DNA of 64,000 nucleotides from Tubulanus polymorphus (taxonomy: Eukaryota; Nemertea; Palaeonemertea; Tubulaniformes; Tubulanidae), in NCBI RefSeq assembly GCF_964204645.1, contig NC_134025.1, positions 22,908,001 to 22,972,000 on the forward strand, given 5' to 3'. Each line of letters opens with the position of its first letter. Position 1 is the first letter of the stretch. The notes under the pieces were generated by a model. The model was not told the origin of the DNA. It was given only the letters and a program-made list of their open reading frames with translations, and did no database searches. Below are positions 1 through 14,640 of this stretch, in pieces. The translations under genes and the position numbers were made by a program.

Positions 1-3000
1 ATGCAGGGACGGAGTTTTCGGGCTAACGAGGTATGTCAGTTCGAGACCAATAAATTCACGCGGTCGTTATGACCACTGTACATGAAATGATATACAAAAA
101 TTCCACAAAAAAATTATGATCTATTCCTTAATCGAAAAACCTCTTTCCTCCATGATACCGTACATACTATCTGAGTAATCCTCCATTGTACACTGCAGGA
201 TTTTGTGGACCGTCCAATTTTAGCAGAGTCCTGTTTATGATTTGTTGAATTGAAAATAATTTGGTTATAGTGCAATTAGATTTAAGCAATAGTTAAACTG
301 TTAGTGGTTAAACTGTAAATGTTTTTTATCGCAGGTTACTCAAGAAATTTGTGACAAAAGTAGAATATTCAAGCTTTTAGGATCTGATAGGTAAGCATGA
401 GTAGAAGGTGCTGCCATCTACAAGTTATATCAAAATGCAAAAAAAACTACTTTCTGTTGAATTGGGCCCTTGTAAATTATTGGATGTTTGTTTGCGATTT
501 TATGCAGACGTAGAAATCGTCGCGATTCTGTTGTTGTAAGTGCATTTTCGCGTTTCAAGTGATGTACGATGCTTGTGGCGATACATTTATGACAAATTTA
601 TGAATCAAAACATGCAAAAACATATCCACCATGCTAGTACCAACGGTTGACTTTCACGGAGTAACTAGATACTAGAATATTCATTGTTTATCAAGTTGAT
701 TCTCGAAATATGCGTCGATTAGGTGCGACTTATCACTCGGCGATTATTAATTAGCGGTTCTCAATGCAGCGGCATGCTTTGAATAAATAACCCACCAATC
801 ATTCGTCCTTGCTTGCCTAATAACCTTGTAAAATCAGCGATTGATTTTTCATTTGCGCATATTTTTGTGTTGAGCTCACCGATGTTGGTTTTAGCTGAAA
901 AAATGTATCGACCAAAATACCCGAGAGACCATTTCATATAATTGATGCAGTTATTACCAAATGACTGAGTTACATTAAACATTTCCAAGCTCGGGGTATG
1001 AGCACACTTAGCACTTGGGTCCCAGCAGGCTGAATGACCAACAGATACAAGTTTGGCTCTAGGTTGGACTAAAAAGCAATTGACTAGATGATCAAAGATT
1101 ACTGATTGTTGATCTATTGGCAGTTATGTATATTTTGCAAATTAGTAGATCATGACATGCAGCTGCACCATGATGTGGTGAGTTTCAAGGGCATAGATTT
1201 CTGTATATGTTCATCCAGCGGGTGTTGAATAGCGAAATAACATAGTATTTCCATATATATATATATATATTGGTACCTATGCATATTTTGTAGCCACATT
1301 CAAATGCAATATCAGAGTTCATGACATGCGGTATTGTAATGGTTTGTCAGTTTGTTGGGCATTTCACCAAGTGGGCCCTGGTGGACTCCTAGTTTTTTTA
1401 TTGGGTTATTGGGTCAGAGAAAATGCCCTGGTATTAGTAATGAAAGCGTGTTAATCATCCGGGACGTCAGATTTCGTAATTTCGATTTCAAATGCGCAAT
1501 CAAATTTGTGACTCCCCAGTTGCTTCATTCGCGCGTGGTATTGCCAATTCGAAACTTGTTTACTAATTGAAATCTGAAATACCCAATGGAGTCTACTGCT
1601 CCTGAAAGTTGCTTGATCTCCGTAGAGTCCGCTAACAGCTCATGGCACTCGTATTTGCTTTCAATCAGAATCGCGCTATTTTCGACGTTAAGTGCAGAAT
1701 TTTCAATTTCATTCATAGTAGCCGTGGCTCAGAGCATGGAGAAAACAATTAACCTAATTTATCGGGTGTAGAATTATGTAGTTTAATGAACTCAGCGAGA
1801 GAAATTGTCAGTTCTATTTGTTTTATCAAGTCACTTCATATCTAGTGTGCTACTGGTAATTTTGTTATGATTCGTTGTTTTGGCGTAACCATGACAACTA
1901 CACCTATAAATTTCATATCCGACGAGAGCCCGAACGCACGTGCGTGCGCTGATGACTCATTACATATATATATTTTTGAGCATTGCCCGTGTCCTGTCCG
2001 AGCTTGATAATCTTTCCTCGATTTCATCCGTTTGCATATGCATTATGTATGTATTTGGACGAAATGTATTTTTATTTTGAATTTCGTTCGAAACCATATA
2101 CATGATTATCTATAATTGTTGCGATCTTCCGAAGGGGTGGGGGTGTTATTCGGTAACCAGGCAATTCTTTTGTTTACGGCGTGGTTTTTACCGATATTTG
2201 GATGGCTATCCATCACGGAAAATATCAATTCCGTTTCATGTATGAATATCGGCGAAAAAATACAAATGCATGAGAACACTTCGTAGAAGCTATTGAAGTC
2301 TCATCAAACAGAGATGACGTTATCGACGAAGCAGAGTTTTTTCAACTTTTCATTAAAAGTGAATTTCGCGAATGAACGATGCAACGCATTTCGAGGCTAA
2401 TGTTCTGTATAGATTCACATATTTGTTCGAATTAATCTTTGCCACGGGGGGGGGGGATGTGCTGTTATACAATTCTAAATAGTCAAACGGTTGAGCTATT
2501 TCCAGCTTTCACTTTCATTGTGAAACGAACACTCAAGCTAAATTGGTTGTTCTTTGTTGTTAGCACCCCCAGATTTGACAGAGAGTTTGAATAAGTTTGT
2601 TTTGTACTGCGGACTTGAACGAAAAATTGTGTTTTCAGCTCGCGGTAATGATGTTTTCTTCGAAAGTTCAATTCTTGCTTCCACTTAATCGGTTGATATC
2701 TAGGAAAGTACATCCTTCAAGGCATCGTGTCAAAAATCGTGAATGCGCCATTTCTGACTGACTATTATAAAAGTGTAAATAGAACCTAATGAGCTTCTGT
2801 CGTTCAGCAATTTCATAACATGATTTATTAAAAAGTAGATAAGATCCCTAGAGTTGGTTAGTTTGTGACATCGAGTGAGTTTCGATATGTCTGAAATAGT
2901 CAGGTTAACATGGCTCGAAAGATTGTTGGTTTGACAGGCTATTCATTTTCAACAAAACTATTTATTGTCTACGATAGTGCTTTCGCTAATATTGTATGAC

Positions 3001-3190
3001 AGATGAAATGATGAAGCATAATTTGTGTCATGATTGAGAACACGATTCTCAAGAGGGCAGCGCACGCTTGTAAAACCCCTCCATAACTACCCACAGGTTG
3101 AGAGGAAATATCCGATTCATCATAATATCCAATGTACTTTGCCTATCGCTTATGACATAATCAGTAATTATACCATTTCTTAAGATTATA
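1..3190. other. Gene-free stretch
   Basis: No exon with coding character plus splice sites was found on either strand; open frames here are all under about 80 codons and match nothing I know. It contains an AT dinucleotide run near 1253-1271 and a G homopolymer near 2445-2456. Confidence 0.6.
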
Positions 3191-3405
3191 AGCTGCAATC
3201 ACGACGAAACGACTAGGCCAAATTGGCACGGATCAGGCCCGAGTCAAATTTGGCCTGTACCTAATAAGAATGCAAACCACTCACTCAATACTAAACAATG
3301 TGTAAACAAAGCGAAGTGGTTCACTTCTGGAACCAATTCATGCGCAATGTTTGGCACCCGTAACAGTTGTTCCGGGACAAAATGCTCATGTGTGTGATCG
3401 CATCA
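3191..3405 (+). repeat. Inverted-repeat element family A, copy 1 (degenerate)
   Basis: This is the most decayed of five copies in the window. It begins with AGCTGCAATCAC, carries the family's internal blocks (ggatcaggcccgag, actaaacaatg, aagcgaagtgg) and ends near TGTGATCGCAT. It is preceded by ATA. It has no coding capacity. Confidence 0.65.
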
Positions 3406-3507
3406 TTAGATGCAGTGAATTAACCAACTAAGTCTATAACTTGCCGCTTGCTACGTTGTGAACTTAATACCTCTAGAATTTAAGAGATCTACCGGTAATC
3501 ACTTATA

Positions 3508-3758
3508 AACCACCATCACACAAGCATTTTTGGCTTGTGCCAAATTATGCCCGCAACAACTGTTCACCGGTCATATTATTGCTTGTGAATTGCTACTGGT
3601 TGCGGAAGTAACTCACTTCGCTTTGTTTAAGCTTTGTCTAGTATCAAGTGAGTGGTTTACGTGTGAACGCGCTCTCTAATTAGGCACGGTTGAATTTAAC
3701 TTAGGCCTGATCCGTGTCAATTTGACCCGGCCCAAATCGTCTATGTGTGATCGCGGCT
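3508..3758 (-). repeat. Inverted-repeat element family A, copy 2 (reverse orientation)
   Basis: Compared with the other copies this one lies in reverse orientation: the block order is reversed and complemented (cacttcgctttg, then gtgaacgcgctctctaattaggcac, read as separate short blocks). It ends TGTGATCGCGGCT. The trinucleotide ATA sits on both sides, which would fit a 3-bp target duplication. Confidence 0.7.
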
Positions 3759-4733
3759 ATAGAAGTGGGGATTGCTGACAAACTGATAGAACTAAGGCCC
3801 TGATAATTGTAGGCAAGTATTGAGTTTAATTCCCATCGATAATTGCGCTATTTTCTACCTCGACAAACAGAAAATACGACTAATCGATATCCTATCATTA
3901 GCGTTCCTACAGCGCGGTTGTCGGCCCATTGAAGTAGCTCATCGGATTAATACTCGCCCGGCGAGTCAGTAGCGTCATTTCAAATGCGGGCATCCTCGTT
4001 CTAGTCCGACGCGATCAGTCAATTTGTTTCTGGAAAATCGTTCGCGTAGGCAGATCGTGCGCTGAGTATTTATCATCGCCTGCCGTAGCAGCTTAAACGC
4101 CGTTTATTTGAATTGTCGAATGAGATGACATTATAGGCGTCGCGGCGATAATTGTCACCGGAGGGCGGTCATTTTCTGTTAATTCGTATCTCAGCTTTGC
4201 AAGCGCGCTAATTACAAATAACTAGGCGTCGTTAACACTTCGAGAAACGCTACAGAGAAATTTCACAATTTCGCGTATCTGGGAGTAGTCGAATAAACAC
4301 TAATCCGTGTACACTAGATAAACGAAAAAATCCCACAATTCTATAAGATTTATTAAAATGAAAATGTCACTATGTGTTCCATACACAAAATTGTTCTAGA
4401 CAAATTTGAATTGTGGGATTTCTTCGGATTTTTGCGTATCTGTATGTTGATTTTAAGCTGAATGGCGTTATTTGCCAAAAAGCTATAAATTTTCATTCTT
4501 GTCTGACGTTGGCGCCTCGTAAAAAGCAATATCAGACAATTAGTATTAAATGCCGCCGTATTAGGTTTATTGCATTAAGCATGGCAACATGAGTAATGCG
4601 CGAATTTCATAACATTTGATCGCTAGAAAATGTCTCGAGAATTACGCCGAATACTCGTCATCAATATTGAAAAATGTGCACACGATGATTCTTCAAAATG
4701 ATCCTTAAATCATTATATCGTTATATAATCTTA

Positions 4734-5032
4734 AGCCGCAATCACACGGAGGCGATTTAGACTGGGCAAAATAGGCCCGGATCAGGCTCGAGTCAAATTG
4801 GCCTGTGCCTAATTAGAGAGCGCGTTCACACGCAAACCACTCACTCGATACTAAACAATGCTTAAACGAAGCAAAGGGAGCCACTTCCTGAACTAGTTGC
4901 TATTCACATAGAATTATTTGACATGGGTTGAAATTTGGGTCGGGCCACGTCCGACGTTTTGGTCAGGCCAAATTTGGCACTCGTGTGAAGAGTTCTTTGG
5001 CACAGGCCAAAAATGCTCGTGTGATTGCGGCT
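4734..5032 (+). repeat. Inverted-repeat element family A, copy 3
   Basis: The left end AGCCGCAATCACACG is the exact complement of the right end CGTGTGATTGCGGCT. It is flanked by TTA on the left and TAT on the right, so TA abuts both ends. Small open frames over it come from the GC-rich repeat words (gggccaaatttggc) and are not genes. Confidence 0.8.
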
Positions 5033-5055
5033 TATGTTTGCAAGTCGCGTTCCAT

Positions 5056-5382
5056 AGCCGCGATCACACGGACACGATTTGGCCCGGGCCAAATTGGCAC
5101 GGATCAGGCTCGGGCCAAATCTGGCCCGTGCCTAATTAGAGAGCGCGTTCACACGCAAACCATTCACGCGATACTAAACAATGCTCAAACAAAGCGAAGT
5201 GGATCATTTCCGGTGCCAGTTGCAATTCAAACGCAATCATTTGTCTGGTGCTAATATTTGGTTCGGACCTGGTCCGACGTTTTTGGTCAGGCCAAACAGG
5301 CTCGGGCCCATTTGGCACCCGTGTGAATAGTTGTTCCGGGCCAAATTTGGCCTGGGCCAAAAATGCTCGTGTGATTGCGGCT
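5056..5382 (+). repeat. Inverted-repeat element family A, copy 4
   Basis: This copy starts 23 bp after copy 3. Ends are AGCCGCGATCACACG and CGTGTGATTGCGGCT. CAT flanks both sides. Internal words such as ttggcccgggcc are themselves palindromic, so the ends can form an extended stem of roughly 50 bp. The 108-codon open frame across it is a repeat artefact. Confidence 0.85.
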
Positions 5383-8300
5383 CATATCATCGCGAAAGGT
5401 AACACCCCTTTACATCCCTGGCCGCCGTCAACGAGATGAGAACTGCACCTATTTACCGGCGCCTACTTATTCTCCTAGTAACCGGTCAACAAACATGAAC
5501 ATATATGTCAAGCGAGCGCGCGATGACTCGCTATGACCTTGAATTATCTCGTTCGTCAACAAAAAAACCTGTCCCGATAGGAAGTAGATGACACGATATA
5601 ATCCGAAATTGTTTTTTATGCGAGCGATCGATGCCCTATCATCGGGATCTATTTTCGGGATTACGACGGGGTTGGGGTTGCCGCCAGTGCGTCGTGGGCC
5701 TTGTTTATTATTTGTTCGCCGAGAAGGGGAAAAGAAACGCGTCCATCGTCGGGGATAATTGATCGCGTAAATGGCAGAACGGTGTTCTATTCTGTCGTAT
5801 TGTTGATAAGAAACGGCGTAAGACTCGGCGCCGTAATGCGATAATAATTACACCCAAGAAAATTTACCGATCTCTCGCGCTCTCTCGTAATGACATCCCA
5901 TAAATATAAATTGTTTTCGTTAACGGCGCGCACGTTAATAAACGACGTTCTTAGAACTTTTCGGAATTTTTATTCTCGTTGTTGTTAACAGGACTTTTAC
6001 ATCATTTTTACGACAACGACGCCGCAGAGTTTTGATAATGAATATGTTTTGATGTAGTCTGTAACGAAAGCGTCTAGTCGCACTCTGTGAAATGTAGCTT
6101 TTTTTTCTATCGAAGCTTGTGCTTTCATTTTGTATATGTCACAGAGCCACCAGTCTCAGTTGTCAGTTTTCTTGAAAATGAAGAGATAGATGCAGTTCTG
6201 GGTTTTCAGTCAGAGCCAGATTAGGTTTTTTTAGTCGGGGAGCAGTTTTTTGTTGTTAATGGTTCTCGGGCTTCCATTACGAGACGCTTATTTTCGTACT
6301 GTCGGTCTATCTGTGTGTCTGGCTTTCAGCGACTTAGCTTCATGAATAGTGGGTCGATCTAGATGAAACTTGGGTACGATGTTAGTATGGGGGTCTAGTT
6401 GTTCAGCGCACCGAGTGGGCCCAATGCACCACCTAGCGGCAGAACTAAGCACTAAAAACTGTGCCACGAAAAGTTGTCTTGACAAATTGGCCCTAGATAC
6501 AACATATCCAAAATGCAAGGGAAACTAACTCTTGGGAATTTCGTAGCTCGAGCCTGATCCCGAGAACTGTTGTCGCCTATGGCTTGTTGAACTTAAGTAG
6601 TCGCATTTTGAATTTGATAGCACTGAGACTCGGTTTCTTCTTTTCTATATCAAATCATTAATTTCCAAGTGTTTCGTTATTATGATAGGTTTAGCTTGAT
6701 GTGTCATCAAATAATCTAGTCAATAACACCTGACGATCAGAGTGATACTATCCTTAAAAGAGCTTTAATAATTCATTTTCGTTGTCCTTGTATCTCTGTC
6801 ATTTTCCCAATTGTGCATGCAGATATATCGCAGTTTATTTTGATGTAATTTCCCCATAGATTGCGCTTTTCTGTTGTTGTGTAGTTCGTAAAGGTCTCGC
6901 TAAAACACTTTAAATCTAATGGGAATTTAGTGGATTAAAATATATCGATTCCCACAGTAAACACTGCTACCTTTGTATGATTTATATGCTCCTATGTACT
7001 ATATCTTTATTTGTTTGAAAGAAAAAAGTAGATCTATTTTAAAAAGATTATTACGCCGAAAATACCACCGACGATTATCTACAATTATCTACCTAGCCGG
7101 CGACTTTCTCGCGACAAACGGGGACAAAAACGAATCTATTTCGAAATAGCTTAATCGCCGTGCTTATTGTCAATTTTACTACCGAAATGAACCCGAAAAC
7201 CTTTCAATGATAGGTTCCTGTGTTCAGAAGCGAAGCTCGATTTCTACTAAAATCCTAATAAAATATCAACAGCTGAAGCAATTTTGACAGAAAGTGAATT
7301 GGAAAACTTCGGGGGCACCTGCTTCTCTTTATACGCACAGAAATACACTACCCCCAGTGCCAAATTTACTCATTATTGTCGACATTTTTTATTGCCAAAG
7401 GTTCAAGATAATCGAACGTGCATTTCACGAACAACGCCGCGACAATAAAAAGTTTTGGGTTATTTAAACATTTTCGTCTATTATTTGCTAATCGCCGGTG
7501 TATGCGGTTCAAATAAATTGAAAAGGAACTGATTATGACAGCAATGCAGAAATTTCAAAGCGCTAAGTTGTGCAAACTGGGAAAACAACTGGGGTCATGT
7601 TATTTCATACAGATAGCTAATTCTATTGTCCACAAAAATATTTGCGTTGACAAAAACAGTTTCATCTGATGGCTCGTACAAATTAACTATAATTGATGAG
7701 CAGTTTTTTCTCAATTGTGCTGTGTGTTTAACCTCAACAGCTCTTTGTACCTACCCTGTAGTTCCTTTTTAATCCACTGTTATGTTATTTTGTTGTAAAA
7801 AAAACTGAAAAATATTTTTCTAATATTCTATCCATTCTGTCCTTTCTGTCATACCTCTCTGCTTTAATGGAGTAAATTGCATACACCTACTCGGATATTC
7901 ATTCAAATTGGCCGAATTATCATATGCCATTAGCAGAGTCATCTCAGGCCCGTGCTGAGGGGGGCTGGGTTGTAGCGAACGAACCCCCTGAAATTTTCGA
8001 AGTGCCCTTCAAAAAGTCAGTGAGATTTTATGAATTTTTGGATGATTCCGTATTGAGATACGTATTTAGGATCTGTCCTTTTTCGATGGGAAAGTGCCCC
8101 TTTTCACTTTGAAAAAGTGACCTTTTTCTTGAAATACAACTGCCCCTCAAAAAGGTTTGGTAATCTGTAGCACTGGAAATTATATATAAAAAAAGATTGA
8201 TGTATTTATTTGTCCACAAAAAGGGTTTGCACTGACAAAACATTCCACAGATTAAGATGCAGTTCATATTGTTATCTGTTGTTTAATTTACAATTCTATG

Positions 8301-10356
8301 TTTCGTGTTTTTTCAGGTCGATTGTTCTAGAGAGTCGACCGACGGATAGTCCGAGTGAAAACGCCAATCTATACGTGCTAGCCGGTCACGAGAATACGTT
8401 TTGATCGGAAAAATCGTGAAAATCTATGCCATTATATTTCATCTAGTCGTCATCTGTAATGCTGCAAGTGTCTCTCTCTTGATTGGCTTCTCAACAATGA
8501 TAGCAGTTAGCTGATAGCGGTTCGTGTATATATATATATATACCGAAAGAGACGAAATTCATCATCGGCTTTGTTCCTTCGCTTCTTCCGAGACTTTGAA
8601 CCGAGACTTCGTCTTCGGATTCTGAGACTTTTCGGATTCCATCGCCGATTCGCGAAACCGACGAAAAAAAGTGCAATTGCGAAAAAAAAAACTGAACGCG
8701 AATAGTTGCTTTGTTTGTAGATTGTAAATATGGATTTTGTGTATAATAACGGTTTGAATATCAGTGTTCTTCAAGGAAATTAGTTATTTCGTGATGGTCC
8801 ATTTATCTGCTTTCCAGTATTATTAGCGAATGAATACTGGCGACTTAGTTCATTTATTTATGACTGTGGGAAGATCTATTTTTCCATTTGTATCACTTGC
8901 TTGACAATGTTGATTTGATACAGGTTTCTGTGGACCGTTGCCTGCATTATTTAATGTCCGTTAGAAGACCATCGGTTTTTGGTTTTTCGTAAGTTCGAAA
9001 ATCTTACCGGGAATGTTCTGGTTGGTCTTATAGTTGAAAAATAAGTTGAAAACTGAACAGAACTTCTAGAATCAACGACAGGCGTATGGTATTTTTGCAA
9101 AATACAAAGGTTACATTTTTGGAGAGGATAGGTCATACTTTCATGCACTATTTCGACCTATCAGCATTTGGCTGCATATTCTATTTACAGGTGAATGCTG
9201 GATCCACGTCTGGCTATGATTAGTACTCAATGTTTGATGCCCGTTATGTAAATGATTTATGAACTTCTTCATATCATCGCAATTACATACATATATATAT
9301 ATATGGCCAACCGAGGCAAACGCGCTTGAATTATTACGCCCCATCCGAGTTCTTATTGTTACACTTCGCCGGTTTATGAAACATAAATATTGATATTTCG
9401 TCCCGGTTTCGCACTCGATAACCTTTGCTCGCCGTCGTAATTATCATCGTACGAGAGACTAAATTGTTCGAAGCCGTATCTTGTAATTACCACCATGTTA
9501 TATCTCCGAGGGATGTACACCCGTTTGGAGCGTCACTGTTTCGACAATGTTTTAATTGGCTTCTTGCGTCGTTGAGACCGTTTCGTTGTATTTACGGTAT
9601 TCATTTTTTTTTTTTGCATGCAATTCAGCGGCACCGCGCTGATTGTAGTCAGCAAGCGCAATTTCGGTGTTTATGTAAGTGCTGCTTGACCGGTTATTCC
9701 GCGTGCGCATTAATAGCAAATCATGCCTTTCGGGAGATAAAATGAATTGATAAACCCAGCCGTGTAGAATGGTGACAAATTGTTCGGAACTCATTGGACA
9801 CTTTGGCGACGCTATGGTGGCAGTACTTCGATCTGGAGCAGGTTCCGTAGTCGGGGCTTAGATTTAAGACCAGTCTAGACCAGCTTAGTTCTATAGCAAA
9901 TCTAACAAATCAAGACCAGTCTTAAGATTTAAGACTATTTTGGAATTAAAGCCTTGACTATGAAATCAGCCCCCGGTAATAAGCATCCATCTGTGCGCTT
10001 GAATGCTAGACCCAGGATAAAACGGGGGCAGATCCAAGGGTAGGGTGCAGTGGTGCATGCCCCCATGAATCAGCAATGTTATACAATGCCGCTGATTTCT
10101 TATCCCAATTCCCTATCATGGTTAAGCTTAACCACAACGTAACTAACTTTGAACACGGGTAAAATAAAGCCAAATTCAGAAAGATTTATTCGTTCTATCT
10201 CTCGGATACTGTGCTCGTGATCTATGCTCTCGTGTATCAAACGTTACCTTTTTTGCCAGTATTAAACGTTGATTATGTAGTGAATAAGAATGTGTGAACG
10301 CATTGATATTGAATACTTATGAGTGTAAAGTTATCGAAGTTCAGAGTTATACGTAT
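5383..10356. other. Gene-free stretch
   Basis: No supported gene. AT dinucleotide runs occur near 8527-8543 and 9285-9305. Open frames are short and without recognisable protein character. Confidence 0.55.
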
Positions 10357-10450
10357 GTTGAGAAAATGCTGGACCAAGCAAATATCATGTAAATACTATA
10401 TATAAGAAGGATTATCCGTAACCGGTACTTCTTACGCATATATGCTTGTC
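10357..10450 (+). repeat. Dispersed repeat B, copy 1
   Basis: The block starting aaaatgctggaccaagcaaa and ending near cttcttacgcatata reappears, diverged, at about 15598-15692 (aaaatgcttgaccaagcaaa ... gttcttatgcgcatata). Spacing between the conserved ends is similar in the two copies. Type of element unknown. Confidence 0.5.
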
Positions 10451-12450
10451 TCGAAAATAAGCGCAGTTTGAAGAAAAATGATGGTACCTCGTTAGGTCAA
10501 CTGGCGACGAGGTGCTTTCAAACAATAATATATAACAGAATGGAATAAATGTTTGCATAATTATTATTCAGAAATTTGTTACTGTAAATTGTATGTATGT
10601 GTATACGCGGGGGTTGATGAACGGTCGTTGTGTTGAAAAAAGAATGCTATTCTAACACTGCGATGAAACCGGTAAGCATTTGCCTCCGATATTCGGGACG
10701 TTTCTGGGTGATTTCATTTGATACCGCGCAAGAGTGTATCCGCGTAGCGCGCGCTGTGCATCTTAACAGCTAATACACATACCGCAATTAAAATGAATTA
10801 CTTCAATTCTCATTATTTTTTCATCATTTGCTGGAGTATGCTCTTCAGGCCGACGTGCATCTCTTGAAATGCCGTAAAAGTGTGTAGCTCGGCGCGGGGA
10901 ACTATAAATAATTTACCTTTTCATATTTGCTATTTGTTATTTCCCGAGGCTTTTCACCTCGTTTTATTCAAACGGAAAGGTGAAAGTCTTGTGTATTTTA
11001 TGGGGCGGTTCGTTCTACTGGTCGGCAAAGGGCACCGATCACTTTCAGGCGTGGATTTAGCACTTTTGACAGGGCCCCGGCCAACGATCGTGGAAATTGA
11101 GAGGATCCAGATCTCTGTAGATCCGCCCCTTTAGAGTTCTTCATTTAAACCAAGTTGATATGAATTTTATGAATCATGAAATAGATTTGGATCCATTATA
11201 AAGTAATAAACAAATTCAATGTTCTTTCATTCGAACCAACGCCGATTTTGGTTAGTACATATAAATGAAAGCAAATTGCTTCAAATATTTGCACTAACGT
11301 TGACTATTGTTAATCAGTCAGCTCTATCAAACCTAACAGGCCCCCGGTATTACTGTTGAATGTTTTCATAATTTTTTCCCATCAGCACCGCCTTATGAGT
11401 AAATATATATCTGGCTAGATAAACATCTCCTACAGATTTGCGAAAGTCAACAGAAAAATGTCAATTTAGCCTTGGCTATAATTGGGCCTGTGGTCGTCGG
11501 TAATGGCTTGAGAATCTCTGATTTATAGTCGGATTTCCAAGTATGATATCTTAAATTAACACGGTAATACGTATTTTTTCTGCCTATCCAGACTTCACAG
11601 AGGTTTTCAATTGAATACGAAAATGATCAATGGACATCAAGTTCCGTTGATGATAGCGAACTTTGTTGATGTTGTGAGTTACTTCGTTGATCTTAAAGCA
11701 GAGAGTCTAGATTTTTTTCTGTGAAAAAAAAGCTTTCTCCATACATGTACAGTCAAACCGTAAACAAATATTGAAACAATATTGATGTTATTTATATGAA
11801 AAGTGTTGATACAATGAAATTGAGGAATGGATCTGTTGTCCGATAGCTGTAAAATGTTAGCTCATAGAGATAGATCTTTCGTCAGAGTAAAGGCTCTTAG
11901 TTACGGTAGTTTGGTTGTTAAGCTATCTAAATTCCGAACTAAAGCTAGATTCTCGGAACTGACCCAAGGAACCTATTACTGGTTGATGGATTGAGATGTT
12001 TGAATGTTGAAGTAATTCGCATTCAAAAAATGTGTATTTGGGTTCTGAATGTTAGCATAGATGATAGATGATGTAACTTTGATTGGATGTAACTCCTAAC
12101 TACATTGGGAATCAGTGCCATAACATTCTATGTGCTCTTTAAGATAAAGGTCTATGTAATGCCTATAATTATGCTTCTGATCTCAACTTTCGGAGAAGAA
12201 AAATTCCCGTGAACTGTTGTAAAACAATAACGAGCACTTGCAACGCACTCCTCTGGCCTTTTTAATAGATATAATATACAGCAAGCTCATGATGGCTTCT
12301 TTGCGAGCCCGGTTAATAAAATGTGAGATTTGCCATTCTAAACACGCGTGTTAACTATAAATAAATGAAATGAATGATATCAAAATGGATGTAATAGTTT
12401 GGCATACAACTGCATCTCAAAGTGTAAGTGAAAACTCACTTTCAAAACAA

Positions 12451-12722
12451 CAGGGGCGGATCCAGGGGGCCAAAGCGACCCAGGCCCCTATTTTTCGCCA
12501 AGATAACACTTTCGCTAGCTATCTACGAAAGTTACGCATACAGTGACAAATTATTGGTGGTCATTTTGTTTTAGAATCCCTCTTAATGCTTAGAAAATGA
12601 TCGTTTTTCCAAATTTTCTTGGGGCTATGGCACTTGCAGTCATGAAAGCCATGTGTATCACTAGGCCTCAATTGTTTTTGCCCCCCCCCTCCCCTTATTC
12701 AAAATTCCTGGATCTGCCCCTG
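12451..12722 (+). repeat. Non-autonomous element with hAT-like inverted ends
   Basis: Left end CAGGGGCGGATCCAGG is inverted at the right end as CCTGGATCTGCCCCTG, about 272 bp apart, with one mismatch in 16. The CAG-GGGCGGA start resembles hAT-superfamily termini. An 8-bp target duplication is not evident (caaaacaa versus aattgagt). No coding capacity. Confidence 0.6.
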
Positions 12723-14640
12723 AATTGAGTCATATTTTTAATTTAATTGAATTTTTCTTTTCATTCTCAATATAAATATTGGGTTTTGACTTATGTAATG
12801 ATAATTCGATTATTTATTATTATTAATTAATGATTATCAACGATAATTATTATTCATATTATTATTTTGATTAAACTTATGATTGTTGTATGAATAATAT
12901 ATTGATTTTGAATGTGTAATGCAACGGCAAACTTGTAAATAACTGCTTGATCGAATTGTTTTATATAAGATTATCAAACCGATTTGAGTAAAATTATTTA
13001 AATAAATATGATGTACAGTTTTCTGTCAACGAGTTAAACACCGAATGATTTATCGATCTTTGTGATATCGGCCTTCAAGGATATTTCTTGGCGTGGTGCA
13101 ACGATATTTTCGTGGATATTTGTCACCGGCGAAAGGGCCTCTTAAAATGTTTGACCTACTGCGGAGGTTTGCATTAATTATACATAGCTTTCAGCGCGTA
13201 TTAAGCCCGTTGCTGGTATTTGCTGATCGTATTAATGCTGGTTTTTACATATTTGGTTAGTCGGTAAATATTGAACTGCTAACTTTGGTATCTCGGTCTG
13301 TAGTGCCCCGCGCGAGTAGCGATGGTAACCTAAACTGTCGCCCACCATCGTGGCTCCACGTCGCGACGGTTAACTTTCCCTAATTTGTGTTCTCGTTAGT
13401 AAGCTCAATATTCGACTCTTGTGGACCACAAATTGAGTATTTAACAAGGAACTGCATCATCAGCAGCAGCAGCAACGAGATGATTCTAATAAACATTTCC
13501 GTTTCTTAAATAAATATCGATAATAAATCAAAAATATCAAAATCATTGAGATAAAAATAAAGTAAGTTTTGATCGAAGCCCCATTTCATATCCCCCATCT
13601 CAGAAATTGCTTTATTGATGTCTAGATATTCAAATTAGTGGTTTCCGGACTGAGAAATATTTAAATTTCAGTTGCTCGAACGGAAAATATTTCGACACAT
13701 TTTATTCTCCTTTTGGTAATTGCATATTTCATCACGGGGTCATAAATTCAACGTGCGATATACGCGCATAACGTGATATAGGGTCACGGCACGCCTTTAC
13801 GTGATTGGCACCTCGGGGGTAGGTTTTCATTCATCTCAAAAACGCCGCAGATCGCTCGAAATGTCTTTGTTTGCTCTGCCCTCTACAGCACACAAACGGT
13901 ACTATAACGGACAATATTCGCGCTTGTGAGTAAATATTGCAGAATTATTATTACTTCACTCAGCGGAACTCGAGCCAGTTCAGTATTAAAAATGCGCACT
14001 GCCATATCGGATAACCACCTGTGATCACCAATCCATGGAATTTTTATTCGCTTCTTGTTAGAAAAAAAATTTATAAAATGTTCAACTACAATAATTACGA
14101 CTTCAGGTTTTCTCAGGCTCCCAGGTAAGATATTCATTGTACGCGATCTCCAGCGCGTGAAAAGTACATTCATTATTCTATAGCTAAACCGGAACATTGG
14201 CCGGGCGCTATTAAATGGTCACTAATGAATTGTTAAAGAGGCGCCTCTTTATTTACGTTTTTAATCCCTCTTACTTGGGGTCAAATAGCTTTCACTAATT
14301 GCCAGCCGAACACCCCGGTGCGTAGAAGCACGAAAACGTTATAACCTCTATTCTTATAAGATCGCTGTGAATTGAGAGAAACTTTTTATTTACTAATTCG
14401 TACGCGCGGTAGTTTTAATACTGGTTAGGATAGAAAACGAACACGTATTAGAATGGGACAGCATGATGTGCCGTACTCTTTTCAGTAAGTTCAGATACTT
14501 ATTTTTTAATTCAAGTACATAGGAATCCGCTGTGAGTGTTTGACTACTGAACTTGCGACTGGCTAGGCGAGGAGATCTGGTGCAGTTTCAGCTGATAGTA
14601 TAGAGGGCCCGGTATAGAGGGAATCCCACTATAATGACTA
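12723..14640. other. Gene-free stretch
   Basis: Very AT-rich around 12740-13020. A 104-codon reverse-strand open frame ends at 13883 but has no recognisable domain, no splice context and no Kozak-like start. Nothing else seen. Confidence 0.5.

Noticed and set aside
4904-5439. Several overlapping open frames of 60-108 codons on both strands
   Set aside because: They lie inside inverted-repeat elements and arise from GC-rich repeated words; the same false frames recur at 27008-27551 in another copy.
13883-14197. 104-codon reverse-strand open frame
   Set aside because: No domain, no splice context, no start context and no neighbouring exons; expected by chance in 64 kb.
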